From Adineta steineri (lineage: Eukaryota; Rotifera; Eurotatoria; Adinetida; Adinetidae): a DNA stretch of 64,000 nucleotides. The first letter of the stretch is position 1; each line of letters opens with the position of its first letter. The stretch spans positions 81,842 through 145,841 of the forward strand of contig CAJNOI010000206.1 of the NCBI GenBank assembly GCA_905250115.1, in the 5' to 3' direction. Shown here piece by piece: positions 11,522-25,200 of the stretch. The notes beneath the pieces are model-generated. The model ran no database searches and was not told where the DNA came from. It saw only the letters and a list, made by a program, of their open reading frames with translations. A program made the translations under genes and the position numbers.

Positions 11522-11577
11522 CTAGAATAAACTAACAAACATATAGTATTAGAATAAAAAATAAAAATATTTCTTAC
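11522..11577 (-). other. Probable 5'-UTR intron of the glutamate receptor gene
   Basis: On the minus strand a GGTAAG donor at 11577 and a TTCTAG acceptor ending at 11522 bracket 56 bp, the typical intron size here. The upstream exon has a stop codon in the receptor frame and no ATG after it, so translation should begin downstream at 11495. Confidence 0.5.
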
Positions 11578-13792
11578 CGATCGTTAATCGTTATTTACTG
11601 TATAGGATTGCATGATATCTATTTATAGTTATAAGATGAGGGGGTATGCATCTATATATACTGCACAATATCTTATGTAATAGTAATATTTCATTAGTCA
11701 TTATTATATGAACAACATGAAGGGTAGTAAATAATGAAATATTCCTACGCTGTTTTTTTTTCTATATTTATCCAATCAATAGTTGTTTTTATTCAAAGAC
11801 TATAATATTCATTTGATAATGTATATATTACGTATATTTTATTGACGTAAGATTAGGGAATAGATTATTATATATCGTCAATTAATGACGTTTGCTCTAC
11901 CTGTACGATGATATATTTGTTTTTACTGATTATTATCGACACGCGCACGATAAAATATCTATGTAGTCAGAATATATTTGATAAATATATTATATTTTTT
12001 GTACAAAAAAAAATCAAAAATGCATCACAGACAATTCTATATGTATGATAAATATATCTTATTGCAGAAAATATAATAAGTGTAACAACTAAGGGTGTGA
12101 ATTTTTGATAGGAAGGCGACGAAGAGATAGCAAATGGAAGACATTAGTAAATCTAAATTCTTTTTCCATCCACACCTCATCCTGTGAAGAGAAGGAGCTA
12201 ACTTTTATACGTGCAATTTTAGTCCGGTTTCACTCTCATTTATTTCTACTTCAATTCCAACAACTAAGTCATTGTCAATCATATATATGCTCCTATGGGA
12301 AGAATAAGTCCATTGATGTGAACGAAGACCGATCATAAGCTAATTTACTCACTACATTTTTATGTATCTTTCAAAATTGTATTACTATTTATCTACGAAA
12401 CTTAATGTAATGATTAGATTTCTAGGAAATCTGGCAGATAATCTGCAGAACAATTACAGACAGAAAATTAATTATAAATAGTTGCCACTGTTGAATATTT
12501 AGGTATAGAAAAATTGAAAACTAAATTAGTAAAAAATAAAACATTGTTTAAGTAGATATAATAATTAATGTTCGAAGGAAAAATAAGATGTAATATCATT
12601 TTAGATTGTATACACCATTACTTTTATTTGTTTGTTAAAACAAAACAATTTCTGACTAATAACTTCTATAGCTTTAACGAACAATTGTTTCAAGAACAGA
12701 AAAATAACGTGAAAGTTTTCTCCACTTACTGTACAACTAAATATTTCATTTTATAAATACATAAACGACAATACATTAGTTTTCATTCTATATATGACAA
12801 AGTTGAGTTTCATTATTAGTTTGAAATATTTATTTATTTATTTGTATAATAATCTATGTTATAAATGTTTAGTTTAATCATATACTATCACTTATTAGTT
12901 ATTTCTCACTTAACTAATATTATATCATAATCTTCCTTTATTTTCTAGAAATCAAATATTTCATTCTGATTTTTAATGTACAAAATTTGAATGTTATGTA
13001 ATATGTTCAATCCTATAGTCTATTTTTTTCTTGGAATTTATTAATAATTTTGTATTTCAATAAAAATGAAAATACTAGAACAGCATTGAATTGGATATAG
13101 ATTTATGAAGACTTTCAAAAAAATTGTGATGTGACTATTCGTAAACATTCTATATTATGAAGTGAGAATGTTCACTACGATACATCATTGTTAATTATTA
13201 TTTTTTACTATATATCTCTGCAGTATTACAGCATCTTTGGAAAGAAAAGTGTTTATTCTTATTTGCTCTCATTTGTAAGGTAAGATGCGTTAATTTTATC
13301 TTATAATTTCATTTATCAGATTGTAGAAGAAAATATGAAAAAATTTCGTTTTCAATAATGATTATAACAATGATAATATGTTTACAAATCAGATTGTATT
13401 TGAAAAAGTTCTTAATCAGTAGATTATTCATGAATTAGACTCTACATATATCAATTAACGTATACAGAGAAGTTCTTTGATAAACAAATGGTGTATTATT
13501 TTGACGTAGTATGTTAATTAAGTCTGTATATTACAAAAAAGATCTCAATAATGGCTACAGAATGAATACAATTTGAATTGATCTCATACGACTTTTTCTT
13601 TTCTATCGATTACACAGAAAGTTCACTACGGACGAATTGAGTGTTAGAAAAAAATACATATAATAAATATAAGTATGCATATTTATATTTATAATTACAA
13701 AACTATATCAATAAAAAACTAAGAAAAATTAAATATAACTGAACTAGCAACTGATTTAATATTAACTATTGTGCACTCAACATTAAACCAAC
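11578..13792. other. Long gene-poor AT-rich interval
   Basis: About 2.2 kb with only short, compositionally random open frames (for example 12105-12338 and 12568-12756) that show no domain, signal peptide or homology I recognise. No tRNA-like clover-leaf or repeat array was seen. It separates the conserved left block from the accessory region. Confidence 0.5.
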
Positions 13793-14567
13793 ATGCCGCC
13801 AATAAAAAGCGGAGGAGGTGCTCGTGGACGTAAAAACAACGAACAAGACAATCTAAGTACAACAAAATCTGATACGAACAATATGCAAAGATCGAAAATT
13901 GTAGAAGAAAAACAACAAACATCAAAACCAACTTCGAAATTTCACCACTAATATCGGAAGCTGAATTACTTACAAAAGTTAAATTTAACATACTTATTAA
14001 AAATCACCTACCCCATGTTAAAGTTTCGAACAAATAGGCCAATCGACTAAATCCTTTTACAATATATTCAAAAGATGTGAAATCTTTTAATTTTATATTA
14101 AACAAACTGTCAGAAATCATACAAACAAATCAAAAGCAACGTTCTGTTGTATACATTCCTCACTCCATACAAAGAATAATGGATAACAACAAGGAAGCAT
14201 TTGTTAAGAAAATTGATTTAGAAATTAGTGATGATGACATTAAAAGAACTTTAAATAAACAAAGTTCTATATTTAAAAAAATCTCTCGCTTACCAAATAA
14301 AGAAAATAATTTTCTTAGACAGTTAAAATTAGCTTTTTGGATGCCATAAATAGAGACTTGTTTGTTAAACTCGGATTACAAATAGACTTAATGTACTTCA
14401 ACGCTGAATCTGCTAATTATAGCAATAAACCATCTCAATGTTGCAAACGTTTTAAATATGGTCATATAGCAGAATATTGCGAGTGTGAATATCTCTTCTT
14501 CTCTATCATCCTCACCCATTCCACTCCACCTCACACCCACACCTCATTCCTCATTTTCAAAACATAA
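13793..14567 (+). pseudogene. Decayed non-LTR retrotransposon ORF1 (gag-like) relic
   Basis: An ATG at 13793 opens a Gly/Arg/Lys-rich start (M-P-P-I-K-S-G-G-G-A-R-G-R-K) that ends at a stop near 13949. The same protein continues in another frame, meets a TAG at 14035-14037, continues again from 14077, and shifts frame once more near 14340. The final part (near 14390-14480) carries Y-F-N-A-E-S-A-N-Y followed by a CCHC-knuckle-like C-C-K-R-F-K-Y-G-H-I-A-E-Y-C in which one zinc ligand is replaced by Arg. Basic N-terminus plus a single knuckle is typical of LINE-type ORF1 proteins. No reverse transcriptase follows; the relic runs into a C-rich telomere-like repeat. The element family is inferred, the decay is seen directly. 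Confidence 0.6.
14481..14548. repeat. Telomere-like hairpin repeat, copy A (mainly C-rich arm)
   Basis: The C-rich arm CACCTCACACCCACACCTC lies near 14527-14545, with a weak G-rich partner (GCGAGTGTGAA) at 14480-14490. It abuts the 3' end of the ORF1 relic. Confidence 0.5.
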
Positions 14568-14870
14568 ATATTATTTTTACAAATAGAAATAACAAAAATG
14601 ATTCAGAAAATAAAATGTTAAATTTTGTTGATATTGTACATAATTCTATAGATCTATTCAGTCAATTCTAGATTTGTAGTTATCGAAAGTTACTTCCAGA
14701 ATACTAAGTCTCGATCTATACAATATTTAATTGTACAATTACTACAGCTCCCATGCTTTATCTAATTCCGAAATGTATTCGACCTTCTATGTATCTTATT
14801 ATGGATGTTGATACAAAATGTTAAGATAACTAATGTAGACAAGGTGGACACTTAGCTAACAGTGAAAGAG

Positions 14871-14927
14871 GATGTGGGTGAGGGTGTAGATGTGAATAAT
14901 GTTCTCAAACCCGCACCCTCAAGATGG
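14871..14927. repeat. Telomere-like hairpin repeat, copy B
   Basis: G-rich left arm GATGTGGGTGAGGGTGTAG (14871-14889), short spacer, then right arm ACCCGCACCCTCAAGATGG (14909-14927). The arms pair imperfectly to a hairpin. Confidence 0.7.
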
Positions 14928-15482
14928 TACTATGCATAGCATTCACATTTTACTTTTCTAAGAATTGTTTTTTTCGTAAAGACACACTGTTGTAGAGTCT
15001 TCTATACAACGCACAACGCGTTTATCGTAAAGAAAGGAAAGAAAAAAGAGAGGCAGCAGAAACAAGCAGTTGTTGTGCAATTATACTTTTTCTTATCTAT
15101 TAAACAATCTCAAGTTGGAGCTGGTTGAATATTTAAAAAGTATTTTAACGTCGTCTGTGTTACTTCTGCATTACCAACGATTCGAGTAAGTCTACTGTAT
15201 TTTAATCACAAGAAAGACACAATGAGGTACATAACTCTCGATGCATAGAAAATGAACCGTTATAATAATTAAATTCTGGACCAGAATTTCTGGTCGAATT
15301 TGTATTATAAGCAGAAGTCAAGGCATTATGATTGTACGTGTTAAACCAGACTTGGTGGAGTTGTTGGTGCCTGAGTAATATATATACCAGACCCTGTCGT
15401 TATACTGCAACGATCACATCTAAACTAGTTCGGACATGTCTTTTTTTTAAAGAGCCCAGCACTGTAGCTGTCTCTACTAAAA

Positions 15483-15553
15483 AGTGTGGGTGTGGGTGAG
15501 AGCAGTTATACCCTCCTATAGTCAAATCCACACTCGCACCCCTACCCACCCTG
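15483..15553. repeat. Telomere-like hairpin repeat, copy C
   Basis: Left arm AGTGTGGGTGTGGGTGAGAG (15483-15502) contains two exact TGTGGG units. The right arm near 15527-15552 has CCACACTCGCACCCCTACCC. Confidence 0.7.
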
Positions 15554-15763
15554 CTTTTTGCGGTTTTGTCTGAACTAATTCCTCTCGATAAGGCATCAAT
15601 ATCCGAACATGTAACTCATACAGTGGGAAAAAACCCAGTCGCACAGCAGAAATAAAAGTAAAATAAATTCAAATTAGTTTTGATCTCATTTGCGATATAT
15701 ACGGGATGCAAGGGAAAAAATACGAGTTTCCTGTAATTCCAAAGATACCTTGGAATTCCAGAG

Positions 15764-15818
15764 ATGTGAGTGCGTGTGCTTGGATCAGAAATGAATACAA
15801 CACCCACACCCACCCTTC
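15764..15818. repeat. Telomere-like hairpin repeat, copy D
   Basis: Left arm ATGTGAGTGCGTGTGCT near 15764-15780; right arm CACCCACACCCACCCTTCC from 15801. A 20-base AT-rich loop separates them. Confidence 0.65.
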
Positions 15819-16236
15819 CATACTTCTTCACGCATAAACAGTCGTTTTTTCTTTCTGCTAACTATCGACAATTCTTACGGTGAACCATGTGCGAGAAAGA
15901 ATATTCATTTATTCCCACTCGTAGTTTGCCACTTCACAAAGCGCTATTTTCTTTACCTGGTAAAAATGAAAAAGAAATATTTGTTTATTGTCCGTCTGAT
16001 GATAAGCGCCATGTCTTGGTAGCGAGAAAAAAGTGGTATATAAAAGAACGCAACGGGGTGTGCGCCGAATGAAGATTTGTACCGTTCCTTACAACAGCTC
16101 ATCTTTTGTTTTCCTAGTGCTTCGCGAACCGAAAGCACTTTAACTTTTCCCCACTGATCACCGTGAGTCATATCGTCTCCGCTTTTTGTTGCTCTAGAAA
16201 TCCTGCAGTTGAACTGAAATTCTTTTCCATTACAAG

Positions 16237-19200
16237 ATGCAGGACTTATTGCAACCGCCTCACTCGAATAAATCGATTCTCAATCATTTATTCCTTCCGT
16301 GCCATTTACCGAATTCGGCGGAGGAGGATTTTCTAATTCGTAACGATCATCAAAATGAATACCAGTTACTGGAATCGATGGACATCTTCCTCAAGTCACT
16401 TGATGAGAAACTCCGTCTCCCGAGTTTCTTCGTTCTATCCAAATGTATTTCCCGGTGGACCGAGTTCCAGAATCCGAACACAATTTGTGCCGCTCGTTTA
16501 CAAAACGCCATCGACCAATTAGCACCGGGCGATTATTTCCCACTCTATTTTGTCACACACAATGCCGCACTTCTAACTGAAATTGATCCGAGTAATCTCC
16601 ATCGACCTCTGCTCTCCGCTTGGCAAGTGCAACTATCTACGAAAAACATCACTTCTTCGGCCTTACCACATTTTTCCTGCTTTCCTGCGCCAACCTTCGA
16701 GTTGCACGACCGCACAGAGCTTCGGTCGACAGCCCATTGTGAACTACTCATCGATCTAATGAAGAATTCCCTAGAATATAGTCAATCGTACCGACGTGCT
16801 CGTTCGTTCGATGAAACTCGGGAGATTACCATGTCACATTACGTCACGGACTGGTGGATTACTCATTTCCAAACGATCAATAATGAGCCTCCAGTCGATG
16901 GCTTAGTTTACTTTCGAAAAAAACATCGCGATCAAATCCGCTGGAAAGACGCTGAAATACCTTTTCGACGTTCAGGCCTTTGGATGACGATGAAAACAGT
17001 CGTTCAAACCATTCTCACTAAGCAATTAGAACAATGTGGAAAAATCGTCTATAAATTGTTGATCACTCTATTTCTCATTGACTTCATTCACACGCGACAG
17101 CGGTCGTCAGACTATCGAATATCGAATATCGATCTCTTAATGCACTGCTTGAAAAAAATTGCCCGGCGATTGAATAAAATTCGTTCGTTAGGGTATACAA
17201 TCGGACGGGGCGAGATCTCCTCCTGGGCGCAACATGCCATCTATGATACTGAAATGAAGCTCAATGAAATGATTCCCAGTTCGACTTGGCAAATCCCTAT
17301 ACAGAAAGATAAAGACAAACGACAACGATCATTGAAGATTCCATCGAATTTCAGTGACAGAACATTCTATTCCCATGTATGTCAGAAGTTGAAGGCGTAT
17401 CTCGATGAGCCCAATCCGTCTTTATCACAGCAACACGCTGCAACTCGATCGGAACAAAATGATTCGATCCAAACAAGTGCACAGTTCGAGGATGAATTGC
17501 CCTCTCTCACGACCCTTACTACAACAACGACCGAGACCATGGGAAATGCTTTGACAGTTACCGAAATTTGGTTAGAAACTTGTTTAGACCGATGGATGCA
17601 GCGATTGTCATTAGCGACGGATGGCACTAAGCGCTTCGAGGAACTACTAGAACTTTTTGAAGTTTATCAGAAGAAAGCACTTGAACATTATTCCACCGAC
17701 TCTTTAGGATACACTCGATTCATTCTCGCTTCGCTGACCATTCTCCGTGCGACGCATCGAAAGTTATGTGCCGAGGCAAGATTCGCACGCTTGCCAATGC
17801 ATTCGGTTACCATTCCTCATCTCTTCGATCTTTTCAAATTCTTAAATTTACCTAATCGAGAAGAGATGAGTCGTGCACGCGAGCTTAACAATTATTTTCA
17901 AGATTTTTGTCAAAAAACGTATCCCGATGTGCTAAGTAATATCGATTCGAGCAACGCCTTTGGGGTTTATTTCGCTAGTCAATCGACAGAGATGAAAGAC
18001 ACTCTTCGACAAATTCGAGCTGAAGCGGAACGAGATAAACAGGCGAAAATTCAGGAAGTCCACCGTGCAAAAGAACGCTATGATGGCCTTATGAGCAAAG
18101 TAAACGCACTCTCATGTCAATGTACCTATGGGTACAATACCTGGCGTCGCCGTTCTTACAGAATCAAATGCGATCGATGTCGAATGAAAGAGTTAGCTGA
18201 ATGTATTCGAGTGGATATCTACGAATGTCCAATCCCATCGAACGAACAAAGTGCGCTGGCGGTGGTGTTTGAATTACAAATGCCCGCTGAGTTTCGATGC
18301 TATCGCGAGATACTCTGGCAATTCGTCAACCGTCCTCGTCCAGATCAGTCCATTTCCGGATACAAATGGTTAGAAGTCCCCCCACATCAGAACAAACTAA
18401 AAAAATTCTGCATCGCTCCTAGCCAGAGAAAAGTGAATTTGACCTCGCGCAGAGAGTCGCTCACTCAAACTCATTACTCCAGGCCATTACCAGTGGGATC
18501 CACACCTTTAGTAAGATATTTACATGAAAACAGTCTCGACGTGCAAATTAGTTCGACGAGACTAGCAGAATTGAGTGAAGAATGTCGAATATTAACCCCT
18601 CAATTGGAACATCCTAATTACAAACCATTACAATTCTCTGTGAGCAGCACCGACTTCGAACAGAATCGAGTGATCGCTCAATCCACTCAATGCCCATCGG
18701 CACTGAAAGTCACCGAATTCATCGAGTACGGTTCGTTCCGATCTGGCCATCGTTTACAATGGTGGAATCTGCTCAGTGCTCTCGAACTCGATTCGCTATC
18801 GTTCGATCATGAAAGTGTGGTTCTACTCCTCACGCATTCATTGATACAAAACGGACCAATGACCAGTGAAAGTACTGATCCATGGTGTTCTGAATCCCAT
18901 AGAGCATTGTTGGATGATCATTTCGTAGATGAGTTGATCGCCAGACTCGACCGCAGGTTCGATGATTGTCAATCGAATTGGCAAAATGAAATGTTCTTTC
19001 TTCTGCTCTCGATCGTAACAATGCGAATCTTAAGCATTTCTAATCCCACCAGAATGCAACCAATGATCGAATTAGCGTATAAATGTCGAACCATCAGTGA
19101 AGAATCCATTGACAAAATAACTAAAATCCTTCAAAAGACAAATTCAGTCAATATCAGTGAAGCCGAAAAGTTACGTGATAAGATCGTCGTTATCGCCACA

Positions 19201-22200
19201 GCGTGTCTGTTCACCTTTGCCATCCATCCACATCGTCAACCATTGTCTGATCAAGCGATGGTTTCTCTCCTCAAATCAGCGACTTCCGTTCACGATAACC
19301 TTATTCTGAACAAAAATCCTGCCAATTCGAGCGTCTTCATGCAAAATCTGATCCGATGGCGCGAACGGGCTCTCCTGCAAATTCAACCGGCCATTGCTCA
19401 GTTTTTACAACGAACCTCTTATCAAAGTTTGCATCAGTTTACCGAAACACACTGGGGCGTAATTCGAACGAGTCAACTAATTAATGGCTTATGGCACAAA
19501 CAAAGCAGGAGTGTGTACGATGGTCAATACGAAGGTCACTATGGTTCCGTGAAGATTTCCCTCGATTGTTTTCGAGGACGATTTCTTGTCAATGGAATGA
19601 GCGTTGGTTATCTCCCAGATGAAATTACTTCCAATGCGTTATTTCGCCGGACGTTTGGACAGCAGACATTCGAAGTCGAAGCAGCGGGGAGTCCGAATAC
19701 TTATATCACCAAACATTCCTTTCATAACAAGAAAGTCTATTATGACTTTCATTTCAATCGTTCCAATCAACGATTGACCATTCAAGAAAGAAACCCCACA
19801 GGTGAAATACTGGAATTGATTCCTCATTCATATTTCCAATCGGACTTTGCTGAAGAATTTGTGAATAACTACAGTCATTGGCTGAATCGAACAAAGAAAT
19901 GCATTCAGTTTCGACCCATTCGTTTTCGAGATGCATACTTTTCCAGCCATGTGTCTTATACCCTATTGGGAGGAATGGGATTCTATCTCGTGAAAAATGT
20001 CAAACCAGTTCGGTTTGTCATTAATCAAGCATCTTTACTCTTTCAAAACCTGTACCAACGGTATTTTCGTCGTCTGGATGATCAACCTTATGTTTATATG
20101 TTTGCTAACGATGTTCGTGCAATACTGAAAGGAGAAGCGATGCCAATAGATTTCGTCATTGACATTCACCTCTCTCGGTTAGGTCTCGCTTTTCAGTTTG
20201 ATGTTACACATGGGAAGATTTTCTCGCGGGAATATTCGGACATGTACATCGATGTTAATCAATTCTTTGGAACCTTGACGGGACTAACCGCCGGTCTTCT
20301 TCTCACACCAATGGGTGCGAGTGATGGGGGCAATCTCTCGCGAAAGTTTATCATATCCTTCGGGAAGATTCAAACGAGAAAACTATCCGAGAATGCGCAC
20401 CAGGCCGTCAGTGTGCAACGAACTGCAACGATGGAATTTGCTCAGCAGTACTTCGTGTTTACTCTCAACGATCGTTTACGTCTTCTACAGTCATCGGACA
20501 GTCCAACAGGTTGGCTCTATCTCGCCTTATTACACGCCATGACATCGAACCCGTTACCTGATATTTATACCGGAATGACTGGAATGGAACGTGCCTTTCA
20601 ACTGCTCAATTCTGCGGGATGTTGTAGCGACCAACCCTATGATTCTCTCTCGCTGAACATCGCTCAGCAAATAGCAGCTATTTCCCCTCAAGTCAATTAT
20701 TATCCTGTGGATCTCACCTGTATGGAAACAATCCAATGGCATCAATCTGGTTTGCCTCATTCTCTGCAACACTTCGGTTACTATTTACTCATTCACAAAC
20801 TCATCCAGGAAAGTCAAAAGCTCACATTTCTTTATCCGTCGTCAGATTCGAAGAAGTACAATCTCCCATCGAACAATGTGAGACTTTTAGGAAAACTCTA
20901 CTGGGATTATCGAGATTCGCTCAATCCGATCGCTCAGTTACCCGCTGAAATGGAAGCGAAGATACTTAAGGAACATTCCTCGTATTCTTATGAACACCCT
21001 TCGACGTTCGATTACCAAATAACCGATAGTTCATCTGTTCGTCACATGGATGATTTATATTCCTCGGGAGATTTGAACCTGACCAACCCGACCAATCTCA
21101 CTTGTTATCCCTTGAATCGTTGGATGAATGAAGATAATGCATGGAAAAATGATTTCATCGCTCTATTGAAAATGGTCGATTCGGGCAAGAATGACCGAAA
21201 TGCACGAGAACGTTTGCAGATTCTACTCAATTTTCTGCATTATATATCGAAGAAACGCGCGATTAAACCATTCTATTTGAAACTCTTGAAGACAATCTTA
21301 AATGACCAATCCATCTCCTTGAGTTCACTGACCTTTCCTCCGTTTCGCTCGTACACAAAGATTAAACAATACCGAGTGCATACTGAATGTATTAGTTTTT
21401 CTTCGTGGTCGGACATCAATGAAGAGGCCAAGATTCGCATCTTGTCTGATATCACCAATTGCTTCCAAACCAATCGTCCTTATAGCGACGAGCTGAAATT
21501 ACTTGACGAGAAGATGTTATTCAAAGATGCCTTTCTCACTCAAATTAACAGCTTACTTGAATCTTGGCATTTAAATGAAAAACTTCGTGAATTTGTGCAA
21601 TCCTTTCAAACAGTGATCGATTCCATCCAAACCCACGTCCCCTTCCAAAGGCTCCCCATTACTCAGCCAGAATTCCCTCGTGAATTGCCCGGTGAACACT
21701 ATCGAATTGCGATCAAATTCCGACACATCCCGATCGATCCAGTGATGCTCTTCCATGCACGAAGAAAGTACTGTCAACCCTTCTCTGGTGATCTTATTCG
21801 TCCGAGTCAATCTACTCCGATTACTAACAAAAAACGCCCGTTCCCCGACGAAATCTTTCCCTCTACGAACAAAGACGAGAATCCTCTCAGTGATATCGCC
21901 AACTTTCTCAAGACACAATTAACGATCAGCTGGCAGAAATTGCAATCAGTCCAAGAATTTTACAATGAATACGCACCTATTGCGAACATCGCTGCACTTC
22001 TGGTCTCGGTTCAGCAAGAATCGGGTCACATGTGGATTGAATTGATTCGCTCGATTCGCACAGACAATGAACTGCTATTTGATACGGGTTTGAGTTTCCG
22101 ACTAACCCCGGCCATTTTCGTTTCTCTTCTTCACCAAATTTGGCTGAATGAAGCAGAACGCCAACCGTCTGAGTCAAGCAAAAAACTCAAAATCGATCGA

Positions 22201-25200
22201 TCCGCCGATCTATTTCTCACTGACGAGCAATGCATATTGTTCGGCGGCGTGTTGGTCAATTGGATTATCGAACAGCAGCTCCAACGAACGATCCGCTGTG
22301 CGGAACAAAACCGACACGAAGATTTCGAGCGCGAAGTGGCCAACACGCCCCATGCCAACTGGACTCCATCGGAACATGTCCCATGGTTAATCTTCGAGTT
22401 AGAAATGAATCTAACCATTCGAAAGGTCCAAGTCGATGTCGCACGTCATATGATCGACGCCAGTGGGTTAAACAGTGAGAGCAATATAAAAAACATCGTC
22501 ATGCAACTGAATATGGGCGAAGGGAAAACATCGGTAATTGTACCAATGTTAGCACTATGTTTGTGCTCACCGAACTCCAGTCTCGTTCGGATTGTCGTCT
22601 TGAAATCTTTGTTAATTATGAACTATCAATCGCTAAGATGGAAATTAGGTGGGCTGCTCAACCGACGCATCTTTCCTTTCGCTTGTCGTCGGCAGATGAA
22701 TTTCAATGCGAGTGAAATCCACCAAATCTCTCAACGTTTTCAACAGGGATTGACTCGACGGGATGTTCTTTTAACAGCTCCCGAATATATTCTGTCATTT
22801 GATTTGTTAACCATCGATCAATGTCGACGCCATCAATTTGAAGTCAGTCGATCAATGCTCAGCGTTCAACGATGGTTGAAACGATTCGCTCGGGATGTTT
22901 TTGACGAATCGGATGAGATCCTTCATGTCAAATATCAATTGGTCTATACCATCGGTAGTCAACAGCCCGTCGATGGCGGCGCACAACGTTGGAAAACGAT
23001 TCAATCGATATTAGCATTAGTGAAGAAACACGCCGAAACTATGGCCCTGAGCTACCATGAAGATGTTTCCTATGAGAAGTCGGCCCGATCCAGTCATTTT
23101 CCATCTTTTCGTCTATTGTCTGATCGACCATTTGACAACTTAGCAAGCACAATCGTCCACGATTGGCTCACCGCGAATTCCTACCGGCAAGAAGAACGGC
23201 AGCTTCTCTTCTCGTTTCTCTTGCAAAGTAGTGCATCGATGGACTCTCTGAACAATCGCTTCCCGCCGGATCATATTCAACGTTTTCTCATCCTTCGCGG
23301 TCTTCTCTCCTCGCAAGTGTTGTTACTCGGATTGAGTAAACGTCATCGCGTCAATTTTGGTGTCAACCCCGACCCGAAATTCGATCGTCTAATGGCCGTA
23401 CCCTTCCGCGCCAAAGATGTTGCTGCTGATAACACCGAATTTGGTCATCCCGACATCGCCATTGTCCTTACTCAATTGTTCTACTATTATGAAGGGTTAA
23501 CTGAGAAACAACTGCTTCGATGTTTGAAACGGTTAGGTGAGAACGAGAAACATCCCGAGGAAATCTATCAAGAGTGGATCAATTCGGAAGATGAAGATCA
23601 TCTCGATCCGACGATCCGACGATGGGACGATATTAATTTGAAAGACGAGCAGAAGACCAGGACTATTCTCTTCCCCACTCTCCATAAGAATATGTTTGTG
23701 GTCGATTATTTCCTCAATCATTTCGTCTTTCCCCAAGAAGCGAAACAATTCCCGCAGAAACTGATTTCGTCGGCGTGGGATTTATCATCGGATGATCGCA
23801 CTCACGTGATCACTGGTTTCAGTGGCACCAACGACACGCAACTACTGCTCCCCATTCACATCCAGCAGTGTGACTTGCCTGAACTGAAGAAAACCGACGC
23901 GCTCGTGCTCAATCATTTACTCCAAGCAGAAAACGAATTCTATCAATCCTTGCCAATCAGTGCCACGGTCGAGAAGATTCTTCAAGAGCTCGTCAACGAG
24001 CCAGCACAACTTCACGTCATTCTTGATGTCGGTGCGTTGTTCGTCAACGGAAGTAATCGAGAAATCGCCATTCAATGGTTAAAAGTGTCGAATACCGCCC
24101 GAATTGATTACGCCGTCTATTTTCAATCGGACGCCTTGTATGTCGGTGATCGACAGAACCATCATCAGCCGTTCAATACCTCGCCGGCAAGCGAACGATT
24201 GGAGCGTTGTGTGTTCTACTTAGATGAAGTTCACACGCGAGGAACAGACTTGAAGTTTCCTAAGGGCTTTCGAGCGGTAGTGACATTAGGCAATGGATTA
24301 ACCAAGGATCGATTCGTGCAAGCGTGTATGCGAATGCGACGGTTGGGCAAAGGTCATTCATTAAAATTTTGTAGTTCGCATGAAGTTGATCAACGCATTC
24401 GCATGCTCAAAAAGAACGCACATGCACAAGAACAGATCAGGCTGAGTGATATCTTGCGTTGGGTCTATGAAAACACGCAACAGGCTACGTGGGATGGATT
24501 GCATCATTGGGCAGCGCAAAGTCTCACTTTTCAACGAAAAACCGCTGCTTTTCGCGGTATTCAGTGGAGAAATGAAGGACAACAGTTTACCGACATGATT
24601 ATGGAGCAATTGTTTCGAGAGTGCGTGGAAGGCGAGGTGTTGGAATTAACTCGCATGTATGGAATGTCCAAATCAATGCAGAAGATAGCAGAGATCCATC
24701 GCTCTCGTTGTCGGGAGTCTAGCATTCCGTTAGCATCGAAAATCAATGGTGAGGTCCTCAGGCGATTGAATTCTTTTGGAGGAGTAAAGACACTCCTAGC
24801 TCAGTCATTCGATGAAGAACAAGAACGAGAATTTGAGCGAGAAGTCGAACAAGAAATCGAGCAAGAACAGCAACGTGAAGGACCTATCCCACCCGTGCCG
24901 CACGAGCCCACCTTACAGGAAGTGATCAAAAGACTGGCCGATGCACAAAGTCCGATATTGAATTTGGCGCAGCATTCATCCGTTTTCTTCCCGCTTTCGC
25001 ATGCCTTTCTTGACACCACCTTCGCTTCGCAGTGTCAATCGGCCAGTTGGCGAAACAATCTATGGGTTTCCAAGGAATACCAACATGTCATTGAAGCCCG
25101 AGGAGAGTCGTTGGACTCATTTTTGCGACCCCCACGATGGGTGATTATCTATCGTGATGAACATATCATTTTCATCAGTCCTTTCGAAGCTAATTGGCTG

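Larger units (their letters stand above)
14928..16236. other. 5' flank of the giant gene, no certain gene
   Basis: Contains hairpin copies C and D but no convincing CDS. The frame 15887-16072 opens with an ATG but has no recognisable domain and ends before the long gene. The last few hundred bases are already richer in GC than the left flank, suggesting that the foreign-looking segment begins near 15.9 kb. Confidence 0.4.

Noticed and set aside
12105..12338. Arg-rich open frame in the gene-poor interval
   Set aside because: Short, no recognisable domain, no promoter or splice context; expected by chance in this length.
15887..16072. Short frame upstream of the giant gene
   Set aside because: No homology visible, ends before the main ATG; more likely part of the 5' leader.
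22131..22418. Frames on both strands inside the giant gene
   Set aside because: Higher GC and long coding sequence create such shadows; the 3,139-codon frame is unbroken and carries the motifs.
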